From: Cichorium intybus | Taxonomy: Eukaryota; Streptophyta; Magnoliopsida; Asterales; Asteraceae | Assembly (NCBI GenBank): GCA_023525715.1 | Contig: CM042014.1 | Span: 17,215,563 to 17,279,562, forward strand | Direction: 5' to 3' | DNA: 64,000 nucleotides | Shown: piece by piece, positions 35,203 through 50,875 of the stretch | How the letters are laid out: each line of letters starts with the position of its first letter | Position numbering within the stretch: position 1 is the stretch's first letter | The notes under the pieces: model-generated | Seen by the model: only the letters and a program-made list of their open reading frames with translations | What the model was told of the DNA's origin: nothing | Database searches by the model: none | Position numbers and translations under genes: made by a program

Positions 35203-38200
35203 CTACAAAATTATGCATAAATGAAATTGTTGCAATGACTGGGTTTCATCGTAAGTATGTACATATTTCAAATATATGATAATGGTCCAATGTAATGATT
35301 GAGATGATAAACTCATTTGAATACTTTGAAGATGATATACACATAAGTTTCTACACTTGTCTAGTACCAATAGTTGACACTAGTACAAGTTCTATGTTGT
35401 ATCCATTCAAGAGCCTATACAAAGTGAAGTCATGGTTTCCTTAAGCGGCTAAACTTCATGCCCATACAGAGAGTTCATTTCTATCATGTATATGCATTTA
35501 TGTTTTCTAAAATGAACAATAAAAAGGTAGACCTCAACCTAACATCGTAGCGGGTTCAAACACATATATTTGGATGATGTATACATGTGTTCCAATCTCT
35601 AAATATAAGCTTTCAATATTGAATTCAACTTCCAATGTCATATTATAAAGGAATTAGATGTCTCACTATTAGGTATTTAAGTTTACTTTAATCGCCATCT
35701 GATCACCGACTTGTGCAGTAAGTCCGTAACCAAACCCATTTTAAGTGGTCTACTAAGTTTTATCGAGACTACCCAAATCACATATATCACTTCATTGATA
35801 TTAAATTTACAAATCATATTGTGCCTTATACCCCAAGTGTTTGTACTTGCTAGTGTATAATTTTCCATATGTCTTAGCCAACGATGCCACATTGTCACAA
35901 TTGATAGAAATTAAGGATTTTGATTTTGGCTACAATGGAATCTCATGATTAGGTCTTTAGACACTTTGTTTCTTACTAACAATGGTTAATGTTTCAGTTT
36001 AAAATTCCATCATTGGATGTGTAATGCAAGTTTGCTTCATGGAAGCCTACAAAATGACATATCCTCAAAACAAGAACACTCTAGCACTTGTAGCATAATG
36101 ATCTTCTACGATGATTATCCAGCTTGCATATGAATATCTTTATATAACCAAAATAAATGCATAGTAAGACAAAGTAGTTTCTTTTAGAATTTAAATAATT
36201 TTTCATTGCTTGTCAATGTTGAGTACTATGATTGCTAGTATATCTATTGAATCTACAAATCATAAGCAATATATTTCATTATGGTAATCTTAAAATATAT
36301 CAAGAAACCAATGATCATGATTATAAATTTGAATTGTTTTACTTGTATGGAGCATAAGGCATCATAGTTATACGTATCAGATGGCTAATAGGAGAAAAAT
36401 CATCACCATTAAATTTTACAAAACTTTCTCAATGCAATGAGATAGTTAACTCATAGTTCATTTATTCTCTTGGATAATCCTTATACCAAGGGTTACATCG
36501 GACACTACATGTCTTTTATGGAAAACTTGATGACATATATTCCTTTATCTTGTCAACCAACTTTTGGTTAATACCATAAACTTACATGTCGCAACATATA
36601 AGAAAATGATCAATTCGGCACCTAAGTCATCAAATTACACATTTCTCTAATAGCTTCAACCCAAAACCAATAAGCATAACTACTTCATCAAAGTTTTTAT
36701 GCCATTGTTTTGGAGTACGTTTAGTTCCCAAGCATTATGCTTATTTGCTTGCATAATGGAACCTTCTAGTTGTTTCATGTGAACTTTTTCTTCCAGATCA
36801 CTATCTAGGAATGTCATATTAACATCCAAGCGCTAAGGCAATCAGCAACTTAATCGTGGATATCCTAACTACCGGGGTATAAGTACAAAATTGGTTAATT
36901 ATATGTCTTTTTCTACAATCATGTATAACTAACTTGGCTTTGAATTTATCTATTGTTCCATCTACTTTCATTTTCTTTTAGAATATTCATTTACAATACA
37001 AATGTTTGGAATCGGCTGGTAAATACGACAATACCCAAGTATTGCTTTTCCAAAAAATGATATCATTAAATCACTAATAGCTTGTGTTAAGAAAGCAATG
37101 TCACGATTTAGCCTCATTGAATATCTTTGGATCATCAGCTATATTGTAACTATAAGAGTATTAGAATCCAATCTTATTTCTTGATCATCAACCATCTAAA
37201 GTAAGTAATCAATACTAAAGAATTTGGCTATTTTGCCTATCGACTTTTGCAGCCTCGTGTAACCTATCAAGGGGCGATGCACTTTAACCCCGCCATTCAT
37301 CATTGTGCTCAATCAAACTCGACCATATATATTTCCAATATGCACCTCTTTACTCATACTTGATCATAACTTAAATCCCCTTTAGTACTCATGTAATCCT
37401 CATTAGCTAAAATGTTTGATCATACTAAATAACCACATTATTGGTTCAATAATATATTTAACTAAAAAACAATACGTTCTCCTTTTAATACTATTTAATA
37501 TTATAATATCATTATGTGTCTCTAAACTTTTTATATATGAATTTGACTTTAATTACGGGTTTTATAATTAAAGTAATTATCAGGGATCTTTGGCATAAAA
37601 ATTACCATTTTAAAATATGTAAACCTTTATCGACTGTATTTATATTTTTAATAGTAAGATTGAAAGTACTTATAATTGTTTCACTTGGTAATCTCTAAGG
37701 GCGTGTTGGGAAACAATCTAAGGATATATTTGGCAACGAGCTTTTGATAGTTTTTGGCTTTCAGCTATTAAGAAAAAAAAACTAACTAAAGAAAAAGTTT
37801 TGTTCGGGAGTACGAGCTTAAACATTTACTTTAAACAAAAATCTTTTAATTCAGCAGCTACCTCAAGTAATTAATGAGAAAATCTAAGATCTTTTAACTT
37901 TTATCTTCCAACTTTTATGTTACTACTACTTTTGTCAGACATTTTTACACAAATAATATATACATCTTTCAACTTACAACTACCCGCTAATTTTGTCAAC
38001 CATAATGTAATATAGTTATTAATGTTTGATAAACTTATGTGTTTGTGATTATGGGAATAATCAATCTTTATACTGAATATAGAAAATTTTAGATAATTTT
38101 CTCTTATGTCATATAGAAAATATCTCTTCTTTTTCCAATTTTATTTAGTTATTTCATGTACTTATTTGTTAAAATATTCAAAACTCGTATAACATATAAA

Positions 38201-38657
38201 ACTACTAGTGATTATCTAATTAATACAACTTTAAATAATAAAAATCCAAATTCTATTCTCTAAAACCATCTATTAAAATTAATTATTTAATATTGCATAA
38301 TAACTTTCAAAAACAAAGATGTATGATGTATCTCCCCAAACAACCCTTAAATTACTTTGTAGGCTTTGTCGGGTAAAAGAATTACGCAACTCATTTTTAG
38401 GTGGACCTAAACGTATACGGTATTACGGTCCGTCCTAGGTCAAGTTGGTACTGGACTGCTCTAACTGTCCCCTTCTTGCTTGAGCTCTTAACTCTTAAAG
38501 ATACTTTACAAAATTTGATCCATTAAACATATTAAATTTGAAAATAAGTTTTCAAATGATCCCACAAGTTAAATGATTGTTTGTTAAAGAATAATCGTAG
38601 TATACACCATCTTTTAATAAGATAGTAGCATATGTTAGGATCTTTATTGTTTCATAA
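35203..38657 (-). pseudogene. Decayed copia relic within AT-rich DNA
   Basis: Minus-strand traces of copia pol are visible. Near 36808-36830 the reverse complement reads LDVNMTFL, the decayed form of the RT block MDVKTAFLNG. Neighbouring stretches (35400-37300) show copia-like phrasing but are full of stops. The borders cannot be placed. The rest of the stretch is AT-rich DNA with MITE-like AGCT repeats near 37730-37990. No intact gene was seen. Confidence 0.4.
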
Positions 38658-38665
38658 GTCAGATG

Positions 38666-39635
38666 CAGGCCCGGCCTTAGGCAAGTTCAAGTGGTGCCAA
38701 TGAACAGGGCCCATCCTCTATTAGGGGCCCAAAAAATTTTATCCATACATAGTGGTAGCAGGCTAGGACTATCTTGATTTAGGGCCCAATTTCTTATTTA
38801 GGTTAATACTTTTTCATCTGCAACGTAGAATCATAAACCGTATTTTTGATAATTGATAGCGCTGAAGTCAAATTGGAAGGCGGGGAATATGAAATCGATT
38901 GGGATCTATCCTTAAAAATAGCAATCCAAAGTAAAATTCAACCTTCAACAAAATTATTTTTAAGAATTTGCAAACTTGACAACAAGGCTGCTACATTGTT
39001 CTTCGGTTCTTGACATCTTGTAAGTATGTGAGTACGCTTTGTATCGAAGATGTTTAGTGTGTGTTCTAATTTTGATTTTTATAGATTTTTAAATTCACAT
39101 AATCTTCCCCATCACTCTGAATCGCATCAATCCGTTCTACCTTCGAGAACACAAAATTCCTGGACTCTTTTTGAAAACCCAGATCGGGAGATGAACAATC
39201 CTCACACATATCATGTGATTAGGGTAATTTTTGATGAATCGAGCAGAAACCCAGATGGGAAACCTCATTTGAGTGAAGCTCACAGAGATGGTAACGTAAA
39301 TTGTTGTTTTCAAATTAGTATAATCGGTCAATTCGAGCACACCAGAAACATGGCGGGTTTAAACAAAAGAATTGGGAAATTTTGACGATCAAATAGGAGA
39401 AAACAGATTTGAGGAGAAGGAGGATTATAAGTTTCCATTCAAGAACAGCGTAAACTAGAATGAGTGTGATCCTGTTTGTTTTTTGCTGCTACACTGTTTT
39501 CCTATGTGTATTTACAGATTAATAGAATTAGTGAAAAATTAGAATTTTATTGTTCATACTTTTAAAATTTACAAGTTTTTAGGGCCTATTTTTCCTAATC
39601 CGCACAGGGTCTACAAAATCTCGAGGCCGGCCCTG
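38666..39635. mobile_element. hAT element, non-autonomous
   Basis: 970 bp with ends CAGGCCCGGCC and (reverse) CAGGGCCGGCC, flanked by perfect 8-bp copies of gtcagatg (38658-38665, 39636-39643), the hAT TSD length. The interior has a 111-codon ORF (39050-39385, +) of no recognisable family. No transposase signature was found. Confidence 0.85.
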
Positions 39636-40034
39636 GTCAGATGATATAAAAACTATTCTGGCATATTCGGTTTATTAGATCCACGAGATTTGAGCTCATC
39701 TTGCCTTTATATTAAACAAAATACTTTTTTATAAAATATTAATATGATATGTAACAAATATGAAAACACAAGCCATAATCAATCCCTGACCAGAACAAGG
39801 TAAGCTGCTATGTGTCTTGACAGCAAATTCAAATCGATCACCGTTTGATTTTCATGCAATATAATTGGCCCTAAAATCCGAAATCCATGGTCAAAATTAA
39901 AAAGATGATTTGATGCCCATGTTCCTGCTTCTATACATTTGGAACCTTGGTAGGGTTTTGAGGGTATTGGTAAAAAAACCCCCTCATAATGAAAAATAGG
40001 AAGTCCCATCAATTAGGGTTTCTTTTTATATTAG

Positions 40035-40038
<4 letters not shown>

Positions 40039-40133
<95 letters not shown>

Positions 40134-40137
40134 CACG

Positions 40138-40187
<50 letters not shown>
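40039..40187. repeat. (TA)n microsatellite, interrupted
   Basis: Two TA arrays (40039-40128 and 40142-40187) separated by a short cacatcacgtctc spacer. Confidence 0.95.
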
Positions 40188-40189
<2 letters not shown>

Positions 40190-40199
40190 CGTGTTATTT

Positions 40200-40425
40200 G
40201 GTCGATTAAATCGGGTTTCGGTTTAAGTCAGTTTTTTTAAATTTTCCAAATTAATCGTAACCAAACCAAATAAGATTCGGTTAAATCGGTTTCGGTTTAT
40301 TCGATTCCGGTTTATTCGGTTAAATCGGTTTCGGTTTATTCGGTTTCGGTTTATTCGGTTTGGTTAATCGGTTTCAGTTTATTCGGTTTGGTTAATCGGT
40401 TTCGGTTTATTCGATTTGGTTAATT
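40200..40425. repeat. Degenerate TTCGGTTTATTCGGTT minisatellite
   Basis: Repeated units of CGGTTTCGGTTTATTCGGTT and CGGTTTGGTTAAT from about 40271 to 40425. The array stops where the MULE-type ORF becomes recognisable, taking the place of its N-terminal part. Confidence 0.75.
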
Positions 40426-41800
40426 GTTTGTATCAGCCTGGACTGACAAATTTCAAAATTTTGGCAATCATACAACCAACAGGGTTGAAAGCCAGCATGC
40501 TTTGCTAAAAAAATATCTGCCATCATCACAATCAGATTTAGACAAATCGTTGACATATATTCATAATCTCATCCACACCCAAGAAACATCAATAAAAGCA
40601 AGTTTTGAACAAAGCAGAACTACCGTTAAACATCAATTTAACATAAAACCCTTCGAAAAATTGCATTATTATGTTTCGGTACATGCTTTGGAAATCATCT
40701 ATCAAGAATTTGAGAGGTCAAAATTTGTTGGCGTGTTCTCTGAGAATTGTGGTTGTCATGTGCGCACTTGTTATGGGTTACCATGTGCACACGAACAAGC
40801 AAACTATTCAAAAAGTGGACAATTTATTCCACTGAATTCAGTTGATATATTTTGGAGAAAACTTGAAATATCGCCGTGTATTCCTATCGTAGATGAAGAT
40901 AATTATTGTGAAGATGAACTCCAAGAGATATACAAAAAGCAGTCAAAACATGGTAAGCATGGTCTTTATAATAGGGTAAAGGAGTTTTTTGCACCCGCTG
41001 TTCACAAGTCCACTCGCGGACGTCCCTCTTTGAAGGATAAACGGTTCAATAAAACTACCGTTGATCCACCTCCCCAACAACCCCTTAGACGAAGTTGTTC
41101 AAACGTGTCTAATTCAATTGATTCAAGGGGTTTTGGTTTTAAAGAACCAGCAAGGCATAGTTCCTACGTCGAGAATAAATCAAATTATTCAATTCCCTTC
41201 ATCAATGAATTGCCAAAATTATTTCATCCTTACGTCAGTCAAATACAAGATGTGAAACCTGATGGAAATTGTGGTTTTAGAGCGATATCTGCTTGTCTCG
41301 GCAACGATGAAGAAGACTGGGCGACAGTTCGATATAATTTGATGCAAGAGTTACACAATTACAAGGAAGAATATGAAAACATGTTTGGAATTGGATTGCT
41401 GGGTGGCATATATAACTCGATAAACTTTTTTCGGACGGATATGTTTGCACCCATCGAATATTGGCTAAATACTGATATGGGTCTCATTATTTCCTCCTTT
41501 TATAACGTGACACTACACATATTAAGCCCGGCAGGCAGCGTGACATATTTACCGCTTCGATCAAATCCTCCACCGTTACATCAACGCATCCATATTGCAA
41601 TTGCAATTGTTGGCGGTTCTCATTACGTAAAAGTTACATTGAATGAAGGATACCCGATGCCTCCAATTTATCCACAGTGGAATTATTTCAAGTATGACAA
41701 TGCATCTGAATGGGCTACTCCTTATGAAAGACAACTACAGATGTACATGAATCATTTCCGCTCTAATCGTAGCACTGAAAGAGTTGTATTGGATGATTGA
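40424..41800 (+). CDS. Truncated MULE transposase C-terminus fused to OTU protease domain
   Basis: A 458-codon ORF. The first part is the end of a MULE/FAR1-type transposase (NHTTNRVESQHALLKKYLPS), then a SWIM zinc finger CGCHVRTCYGLPCAH near residue 108. After a basic linker (RGRPSLKDKR) comes an OTU-type cysteine protease domain. Its catalytic-site block VKPDGNCGFRAISACLG lies near 280-296 and the His block GGSHYVKV near 396. The MULE DDE catalytic core is missing; a minisatellite and (TA)n occupy its place. The first codons (MFVSAW) may not be a natural start. Transposase-OTU fusions are known in plant MULEs, parallel to the Ulp1-carrying ones; the protease may act on ubiquitin, but that is inference. 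The OTU part itself looks intact. Confidence 0.75.
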   Translation: MFVSAWTDKFQNFGNHTTNRVESQHALLKKYLPSSQSDLDKSLTYIHNLIHTQETSIKASFEQSRTTVKHQFNIKPFEKLHYYVSVHALEIIYQEFERSKFVGVFSENCGCHVRTCYGLPCAHEQANYSKSGQFIPLNSVDIFWRKLEISPCIPIVDEDNYCEDELQEIYKKQSKHGKHGLYNRVKEFFAPAVHKSTRGRPSLKDKRFNKTTVDPPPQQPLRRSCSNVSNSIDSRGFGFKEPARHSSYVENKSNYSIPFINELPKLFHPYVSQIQDVKPDGNCGFRAISACLGNDEEDWATVRYNLMQELHNYKEEYENMFGIGLLGGIYNSINFFRTDMFAPIEYWLNTDMGLIISSFYNVTLHILSPAGSVTYLPLRSNPPPLHQRIHIAIAIVGGSHYVKVTLNEGYPMPPIYPQWNYFKYDNASEWATPYERQLQMYMNHFRSNRSTERVVLDD

Positions 41801-42109
41801 TGATTATTTAAGTAATTTAATATTGTATTTTATTATCTTAATTTATGCAAAAAAAAATAGCTCTAATAGAATAATTAGAACAACACTATATTACAACATT
41901 TGATAATATAAACGAACAAAATATATAAAAGTGTATTCAACAAAACGTCAAAAATTAGAAAATTAGTACGTCAAAAATTAGAAAAATAGTAAATTACAAC
42001 GTTAAATAATGCAAACGAACAAAACGTAAAAAAAACATATTAAAAAATATATTCGAACTAAACGTCAAAATATTAAATAATTATTTAAATTATAAATACC
42101 TAAATAAGT

Positions 42110-42114
<5 letters not shown>
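41801..42114. other. AT-rich 3' flank of the MULE-type ORF
   Basis: Repeats of aacgtcaaaaattagaaaa type phrases (41944-42060) with no coding potential, running into the (TA)n array. Confidence 0.5.

Positions 42115-42182
<68 letters not shown>
42115..42182. repeat. (TA)n microsatellite
   Basis: TA array between the MULE-type fragment and the right outer inverted repeat. Confidence 0.95.
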
Positions 42183-42187
<5 letters not shown>

Positions 42188-42262
42188 CTAATATAAAAAG
42201 AAACCTTAATTGATGGGACTTCTTATTTTTCATAATGAGGGGGTTTTTTTTAAGATGACCCT

Positions 42263-42907
42263 AATGTTAACATAGTGAAGTCATATCATGCAATAGTTTG
42301 GTCTTATCTTGTCCATTACAATCAACTTTACCTTCCATAATTCTAGGATGAAAAGAGGTTTGCTTTTAGCTATCCAATATTCATTAATTAAATATTTTAA
42401 ATATAATCTTTAAGTTCCACGAGATTATATTTTTATTCCATAACATTTTCAACGATAAACATAAAAACCATCATAACTTATTTTATTACGATTCTCCGTG
42501 TAAGAATTAAAGTATGTCTTACAGAATTTTAGAAAAAGCAAGTTTGAGAATATGAATGGCCTCGATACCCAAGAAAGGGTAGATGCAAAGCGGAAAGTAA
42601 AGGAGATTTAATGGTATAAGAAAGTCGTGAACGAAAATTTTAAGTAAAATAAAATATTTGTGTCGTAAAAGGCATCACACATGGGATAAACATTACTAAC
42701 ATTACATGGGTTTATCTATAGCCAAGTGGCATGTCTGCTATAAGCATTTCAAATGTTACTTGATGCACCATGTGGCAATGCTTGAGTTAGTAGTGCGCTC
42801 GGATTATCGGATATGCACCTAAACTAGATTAATGATTGCATAGTACATAACATACAAACTTATAATTTAAAAATATTTGATAATATATATAAAGACTAAA
42901 TATACGC
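42263..42907. other. Intergenic DNA
   Basis: No gene, repeat end or RNA signal was recognised. Confidence 0.5.
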
Positions 42908-43506
42908 TCTATTATACTAGACATGTATATTAATGAAAAGTTAACTTCTTTTAATTTGTTGATATTGCATTGTTATTCTATCATAATAAATAAGTAACTC
43001 AAAGCCACATGTCACTACCCCATTCATTTGGCCACATATCATTTTATCATGATTTTGAATTTCTTAAAAAATAAAATATTTTGTTCATCACTACTCCTTA
43101 ATGATCGGTTACAATTGGCCGTTACAATTCTATCTCCCTTAATTACACTTTTATTAGTACGAAACTGTCAATTAATGTTTAACCCCAAATTTTGTCTTAC
43201 AATTTCAAAAATCAAATTGCAATTGTGAATATATGTTAAGTATTTTTGTATTTCCCCAATGGTAAATCGAGATTTTTTAAGCACTAATTACAAGATATAG
43301 CAATGTACTTCAATTTATTTGTGTATTATAGCATTCTACTTTTATATATTTCTATTACATTTCTATATTCTCAATTTTGTGTGTTTTTGTTTATTTTTAA
43401 GATAGTATGCTATTTACTTTAAGTTAGTACAATGTTTGATGTTTAGATGTTCTTATTTAACATTTTCTTTTAATAAATCCGTGGAATACACGGGTCTCAG
43501 AACTAG
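42908..43506 (+). mobile_element. Short non-autonomous Helitron (H4)
   Basis: The 3' end shows a hairpin CCGTG-gaata-CACGG (43479-43493), nine bases, then CTAG followed by T (43503-43507): the Helitron 3' signature. A matching 5' start TCTATTATACTAGACATG lies at 42908, similar to the 5' end of H2 (TCTATTATACCTAATAAAT). The base before it is C rather than the expected A, so the 5' border is less certain. It has no coding content. A GT/TA microsatellite starts right after the 3' end. Confidence 0.55.
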
Positions 43507-47590
<4,084 letters not shown>

Positions 47591-47673
<83 letters not shown>

Positions 47674-47758
47674 TGTATGTATGTATGTATGTATGTATGT
47701 ATGTATGTATGTGTGTGTGTGTGTGAGTGTGCGTGCGTGCGCGAGCGCGTATGTGGAA
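47591..47758. repeat. (TA)n(TATG)n(TG)n(CG)n compound microsatellite
   Basis: The TA array 47591-47646 grades into about 16 TATG units, then TG and GCGTGCG units to about 47750. It borders the 5' end of Helitron H1. Confidence 0.95.
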
Positions 47759-50331
47759 CGAAAGTGGACATAATAGATTATTCAAAGAGAATTGTATTAT
47801 TAAATTCAAAATACCTAAAAAAAACTAACAAGTTCATTTATATGGAGAGAGCTAAATTTGAAAGTATTGGCAAATTTTTTAAAACTCCTGTAATTAAGCT
47901 CCAAGATCAAGATAAGAAAAATAAAAATTTAGAAAAACATATACGTCACTAAAAGAAAATAAAATAAAATAAGAAAATAAGTTTAAATTTTAGGAACTGT
48001 AATATTGAAGGCCTAAACGAACGCTTTTGTCATAAGAAGTGGGCAAAATCATTCCCCTATGTGGTATGAGATCGTGTCCGAGTATCTTGCAGTAATATAA
48101 AACGAACTTTCATATTTCTAACGGATTAATAGTTATATTGTTCATATTTCTAACGGATTAATAGTTATATTTTATTTTAGTTGAACATTTTTCACCCGAA
48201 CTCCTTTCTCACTTTTGTGTGAAATTATCTACTTAAGATGTGATCTTCTTTTAATATATTATTTTTTACCAATATTTTGGTTTTCATATGGTAGAGACAA
48301 AAGGTGAAGGTAATTATGATAAAGTTTGGACTATTTCTTTTTCAATGAAACAACATTTTTGATGTTTACACAGGCCCCAAATATTTATCAATAAATTAAG
48401 GCATCGTATTTGTCACTTATTGTGGCCGAATTGAACCTTTAAATCTTTTATACTTACAACTATTGGGTCTAATATTATTTTTTTAAGATACAAATGGCTC
48501 TTCAGAAAATATTGGGTTTTAACACAAACCCGGGGCACATGTTGATGGTGCCTATAGATTCAACTTGGATTCAATCAAGCTATAATAAAAGAAACTTGAA
48601 AAATGGCATTTTGTATTTTGTGAATGGTTCATACCAAATTTATCATATAGTCCATCACATGCGGTGTAAATCGCTTATTATTATGTGTAACATTTGAATG
48701 TTGAACTTTTCTTATTAAATATTTTTTATATTTCGAGTGTGGTCGGGAGCGATTTTTAGAAGTATTTAGCTTTTAGTTTTATAAAGAAATTCAAATTTAA
48801 ACAAAACTATGCTTTTTAACTTTTATTAAAACAAATTTTAATTCAAAAGCTATTTTTAAATAGTTTTCATAGCTTTTGGATTTTAATATTTATGTAATTT
48901 TACACTTGATAGCGAAAAACTACTTTTATCGAACACGTCTGTACAAATAAAAATAATTGTTTCGGGTTTCAGCTATCAGCTTCAAATTTCTAGTTACCAA
49001 CTACTAGTAGGGATGGTAATGAGTTGAGTTGAATCATTTTTGGGTTGACATATTTAATTAAACATGATCAAACTCTCTACCAAACCCAACATATTTACAT
49101 AAATTGGTTGAGAATTCGCAACATGTTTACTAAATGGGTTGAAATCATATTGATCTACTTATAACATTTCCAACCCAACCTATTTAATAAACATGTTGAG
49201 CCAAAATTGACACATTTAAATTTAAAAAAAATACATTAAAAATCAAATAATCCTATAAAATTATTACATAAAACTTAAAACTCCAATAATCGTTGATATT
49301 TGAAAATAATACACCATAAGTCCACAAACACAAATTAAGTGTTTACAAAACATTATAAATGTTTAATTTTAAATTTCTAGGCAACTAGACTTTCACTTTC
49401 ACCAACACGACTTCTACTTTCAGTATGATTTTCAAATCTTGTATTTGTCTAATTCTATTATTTACCAACTTGTGTTTTTTGATAAATAAAATTTAATAAA
49501 AATATAGTAATCAATTAAACAATAATAACAAACAAATATAAATTAAATAATATTTAACATTCTTAAACAGGTCACAGATTGAAATAAGATTGAAGATTTC
49601 AATCCTAATCCAACTCATTCAATTAAATGGGTTAGATAATTCACATGTTTAATTAAATGGGTAGAAAATCTTAACTCAACCCGCTAATTATTAGGTTAGG
49701 TTGACGGGTGTGGATTGAGATTGTCAGCGACTCAGCTCTAACTGTCAGCTTTTAACTTTCAGTTACCAACGACCAACTAATGTTCTCAAACACCTTTTAT
49801 GTATTACAGTATTATTTAATTTTGATGGTATACGAGACCTGTGTAAATACAGTATGCGACTTATCATTTGATAGAATGACACGATGAATGACTATTATAG
49901 TATTATATATAAGAATAAAAATATGTAATAGGTCGTATTATTATCCTATGTTATTAATATTTTAGGCAGACTTGATAGTTTTGGGCTGAAAAGAGCCAGC
50001 AACGTGTGTCTACTTAATTGTTTTTATGTGTGGCGTGCACCAAGACCGATCGAGACACGCCAAGGTGCAAAAAAATTTATAGGTGCGCAAATTTTCATTT
50101 TTCTTTTACTTTTTATTTTTTGGCATGGAACTACTCGTTTTGTTAATATATTCGTATTGATTGTGGATATAATATTTTTGTAAACTTTATATATTTTAAA
50201 ACTTAAAGGTTCGATCTTCCACTTTCCATACATGGATGTAATGTATAAACGACAATTTTTATCCCTTCTTAACAATTTATGTTTTAAAAAGAAATACAAT
50301 ATGTATAAAAACATATTATTGTTATATATGA
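47759..50331. other. Intergenic DNA with MITE-like pieces
   Basis: No gene was recognised. 48740-49000 holds AGCT-rich inverted sequence (cttttagtttta, aaagctattttt) of the type seen near 30600 and 37750. 49010-49760 has repeated aaatgggtt phrases in both directions, probably a non-autonomous hAT-like relic starting tagggatggtaatgag. Confidence 0.4.
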
Positions 50332-50361
50332 ATGTAAAATTATTGTATACAACTCACTTCC

Positions 50362-50414
<53 letters not shown>
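50332..50414. repeat. (CA)n(TA)n microsatellite with shared leader
   Basis: ATACAACTCACTTCCCTTAC precedes (CA)13(TA)n. Nearly the same leader plus (CA)n(TA)n stands at 56364-56584. The TA array is split by the TR-GAG insertion and resumes at 52963. Confidence 0.85.
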
Positions 50415-50750
50415 TGTTAGGAATCGGACAGGGTACACGCAGCGGAAACACACTATCACACACACACAAACTCACGAAAATAAAGCAAGAAGAACACAAT
50501 GATTTTTACGTGGTTCGGATTCGGTGCAAATCCTACGTCCACGGGCTGCAACTAGAGAAATCTTATTAACTCAATAAGATTACAATTTACAATTGTTGGT
50601 GCAATTTTTCCTTGAACATATGAAGGCTATTTATACATATGAGAAGGTAATGTGAATGTAGAGTTGTGTTTCAACACATTCACCAACCTTTGAAAATTGT
50701 TTCACCAAACTTTGAAAAAACAACTTCAAAATGTTCACATTCACCTAACA
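50415..50750 (-). repeat. 3' LTR of the TR-GAG element
   Basis: 336 bp, the same length and apparently the same sequence as 52627-52962. Minus strand CTTCAAGTGGGAGAT next to it is the polypurine tract. Confidence 0.95.
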
Positions 50751-50875
50751 ATCTCCCACTTGAAGATTTTGAACATCTCTCATTAATCTCCTAACATAAC
50801 AAGTCTTCCAAGCTTCCAGTTCCAAAGAACAAGCTAAGACTCAGCCAATTTCCTAGTTGCAGCCGTCCCTCATCA

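Larger units (their letters stand above)
39956..42262. mobile_element. Composite: outer inverted repeat, (TA)n arrays, MULE fragment inside
   Basis: Left 39977-40038 and right 42183-42248 are inverted copies of a block with CCCTCATAATGAAAAATAGG, CCCATCAATTAGGGTTTC and TATTAGTTTTAAT. Each is followed inward by a TA array (40039-40128 and 40142-40187 left; 42115-42182 right). The centre carries a truncated MULE-type ORF. Simplest reading: a MITE with an internal (TA)n core received a MULE fragment, or the arrays grew at element junctions. The TSD of the outer element was not resolved. Confidence 0.6.
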
